From contig JAEZKH010000419.1 of assembly GCA_023415515.1 (NCBI GenBank), forward strand, positions 1-22,284: DNA of 22,284 nt, given 5' to 3'. Below are positions 21,288 through 22,284 of the stretch, piece by piece. This stretch comes from Actinomycetes bacterium (GTDB taxonomy: Bacteria; Actinomycetota; Actinomycetes; Mycobacteriales; Mycobacteriaceae). The notes under the pieces were generated by a model. It did no database searches, had not been told where the DNA came from, and worked only from the letters and a program-made list of their open reading frames with translations. The position numbers and the translations under genes were made by a program. The stretch's first letter is position 1. Each line of letters begins with the position of its first letter.

Positions 21288-22284
21288 GTGTCCGTTGAAC
21301 TGAGTCCGAGTACCCGTCCGTCGCCGCCGGTGTCCGCGGCCGACATCGATGCGGCCGCTCAGCGAATTTCGGACGTGGTCTCCAGGACCCCACTGGAGTA
21401 CAGCGAGCGGCTGTCCGAGGCAGTCGGCGCGACGGTGTACCTCAAGCGCGAAGACCTGCAGGCGGTGCGCTCCTACAAGCTGCGAGGAGCCACCAACCTG
21501 CTCAGACAGCTCTCACAGGACGAGATCGCGGCGGGGGTGGTCTGCTCGTCGGCCGGTAACCACGCGCAGGGCTTCGCGATGGCGTGCCGCTCGATGGGCA
21601 TCCGGGGTCGGGTCTACGTACCGGCCAAGACGCCGAAGCAGAAGCGCGACCGCATCCGCTACCACGGCCGCGAGTTCATCGAGTTGATCGCCGTCGGCAA
21701 GACCTACGACGAGGCCGCCGCCGCTGCGCTGGAGGACGTGGCGCGCACGGGGGCGACCCTGGTGCCGCCCTATGACGACCCGCGCACGATCGCCGGGCAG
21801 GGCACCATCGCCGTCGAACTGCTCGATCAACTCGACGCGGAACCGGATCTGGTCATCGTGCCCGTCGGTGGGGGCGGCTGTATCTCCGGCATCACCACCT
21901 ACCTCGCCGAACGCACGACGAACACCTCGATTCTGGGCGTCGAACCGGCAGGGGCGGCCGCGATGATCGCCGCGCTCGCCGAGGGCCACCCCGTCACACT
22001 CGAGCAGGTCGACCAGTTCGTCGACGGCGCCGCGGTCAACCGGGCGGGTGACCTGACCTATGCGACGTTGGCCGCCGCGGGTGACATGGTGTCGCTGACA
22101 TCGGTCGACGAGGGCGCCGTCTGTACCGCCATGCTGGACCTCTACCAGAACGAGGGCATCATCGCCGAGCCCGCCGGTGCGCTGTCGGTGGCCGCGCTAC
22201 TGGAAGCCGACATCACGCCGGGATGCACTGTGGTGTGCCTCATCTCGGGTGGCAACAACGACGTGTCGCGCTACGGCGAGATTC
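21288..22284 (+). CDS. ilvA: Threonine deaminase (partial, cut at window end)
   Basis: The PLP-dependent enzyme converts L-threonine to 2-oxobutanoate and ammonia, the first step of isoleucine synthesis. About 332 codons are visible; the gene runs off the window, and M. tuberculosis IlvA is 429 aa. The PLP-binding lysine is K64 in SYKLRGA. SSAGNHAQGFA (about 85-95) holds the substrate/PLP loop, VGGGGCISG (about 192-200) is the phosphate-binding glycine loop, and NEGIIAEPAGA and CLISGGNND complete the fold near the edge. The C-terminal regulatory domain is not in view. GTG 21288 gives an N-terminus (MSVELSPS) like the M. tuberculosis protein. CACCAT-N6-GTG may be a non-consensus leaderless promoter. 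Isoleucine supply (ilvA) and isoleucine charging (ileS) are both in this window, about 18 kb apart. Confidence 0.96.
   Translation, partial: MSVELSPSTRPSPPVSAADIDAAAQRISDVVSRTPLEYSERLSEAVGATVYLKREDLQAVRSYKLRGATNLLRQLSQDEIAAGVVCSSAGNHAQGFAMACRSMGIRGRVYVPAKTPKQKRDRIRYHGREFIELIAVGKTYDEAAAAALEDVARTGATLVPPYDDPRTIAGQGTIAVELLDQLDAEPDLVIVPVGGGGCISGITTYLAERTTNTSILGVEPAGAAAMIAALAEGHPVTLEQVDQFVDGAAVNRAGDLTYATLAAAGDMVSLTSVDEGAVCTAMLDLYQNEGIIAEPAGALSVAALLEADITPGCTVVCLISGGNNDVSRYGEI

Noticed and set aside
20720..21346. Long N-terminal extension of the 64-aa membrane protein
   Set aside because: It is the shadow of the nitroreductase-family gene and of the ilvA 5' end.
1..22284. Mobile element, CRISPR array, tRNA or prophage
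   Set aside because: No transposase, integrase, regularly spaced repeats, tRNA cloverleaf or phage structural gene was recognised on either strand.

Overview
The window is a high-GC actinobacterial chromosome segment, almost certainly from a rapidly growing Mycobacterium (Mycolicibacterium type). Evidence: the proteins read very close to M. tuberculosis IleS, DinX/DinB1, AnsA, LspA, Rv1540, DnaE1, Rv1558 and IlvA, in the same relative order as that genome. A translational T-box precedes ileS, and many genes appear leaderless (a TANNNT -10 element 6-9 nt before ATG/GTG). No tRNA, rRNA, CRISPR array, transposase or prophage module was seen. These homology statements come from recall, not from a search.

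Layout. 1-127: non-coding, with short repeats. 128-2666 (minus): a three-gene block of a small HTH regulator, a seven-helix membrane protein and a type II NADH dehydrogenase. 2803-3393 (plus): an orphan fragment related to the C-terminal half of NRPS condensation domains, divergent from the regulator across a repeat-rich promoter region. 3398-6731: ileS with its own promoter and T-box. 6728-7453 (minus): ferritin-like protein. 7487-8899: DinB1 polymerase. 8837-9778 (minus): asparaginase. 9820-12247: lspA, an RluA/RluD-type pseudouridine synthase and rarD, joined by stop/start overlaps. 12298-13949: an 11-codon smORF, a YCII/DGPF protein and an ECF sigma factor whose N-terminus is missing. 14047-18431: dnaE1 overlapping a PEP-mutase/isocitrate-lyase-family gene. 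18428-20036 (minus): an LCM-type methyltransferase and an ion-channel-like membrane protein. 20127-21244: SRPBCC protein, a 64-aa membrane protein (minus) and an F420/deazaflavin nitroreductase-family protein. 21288-end: ilvA, cut by the window edge.

Most genes are housekeeping (translation, replication, lipoprotein maturation, isoleucine synthesis). The accessory parts are the HTH/7TM/Ndh/C-domain locus, the YCII-ECF locus and the methyltransferase/channel pair. I found no convincing entirely new system. The strongest leads are the regulator locus with TTCTGGGA repeats two helical turns apart and an orphan condensation-domain relic, the same-frame YCII/ECF junction broken by one stop codon, a translationally coupled smORF ahead of YCII, and two very compact divergent leaderless promoter regions.
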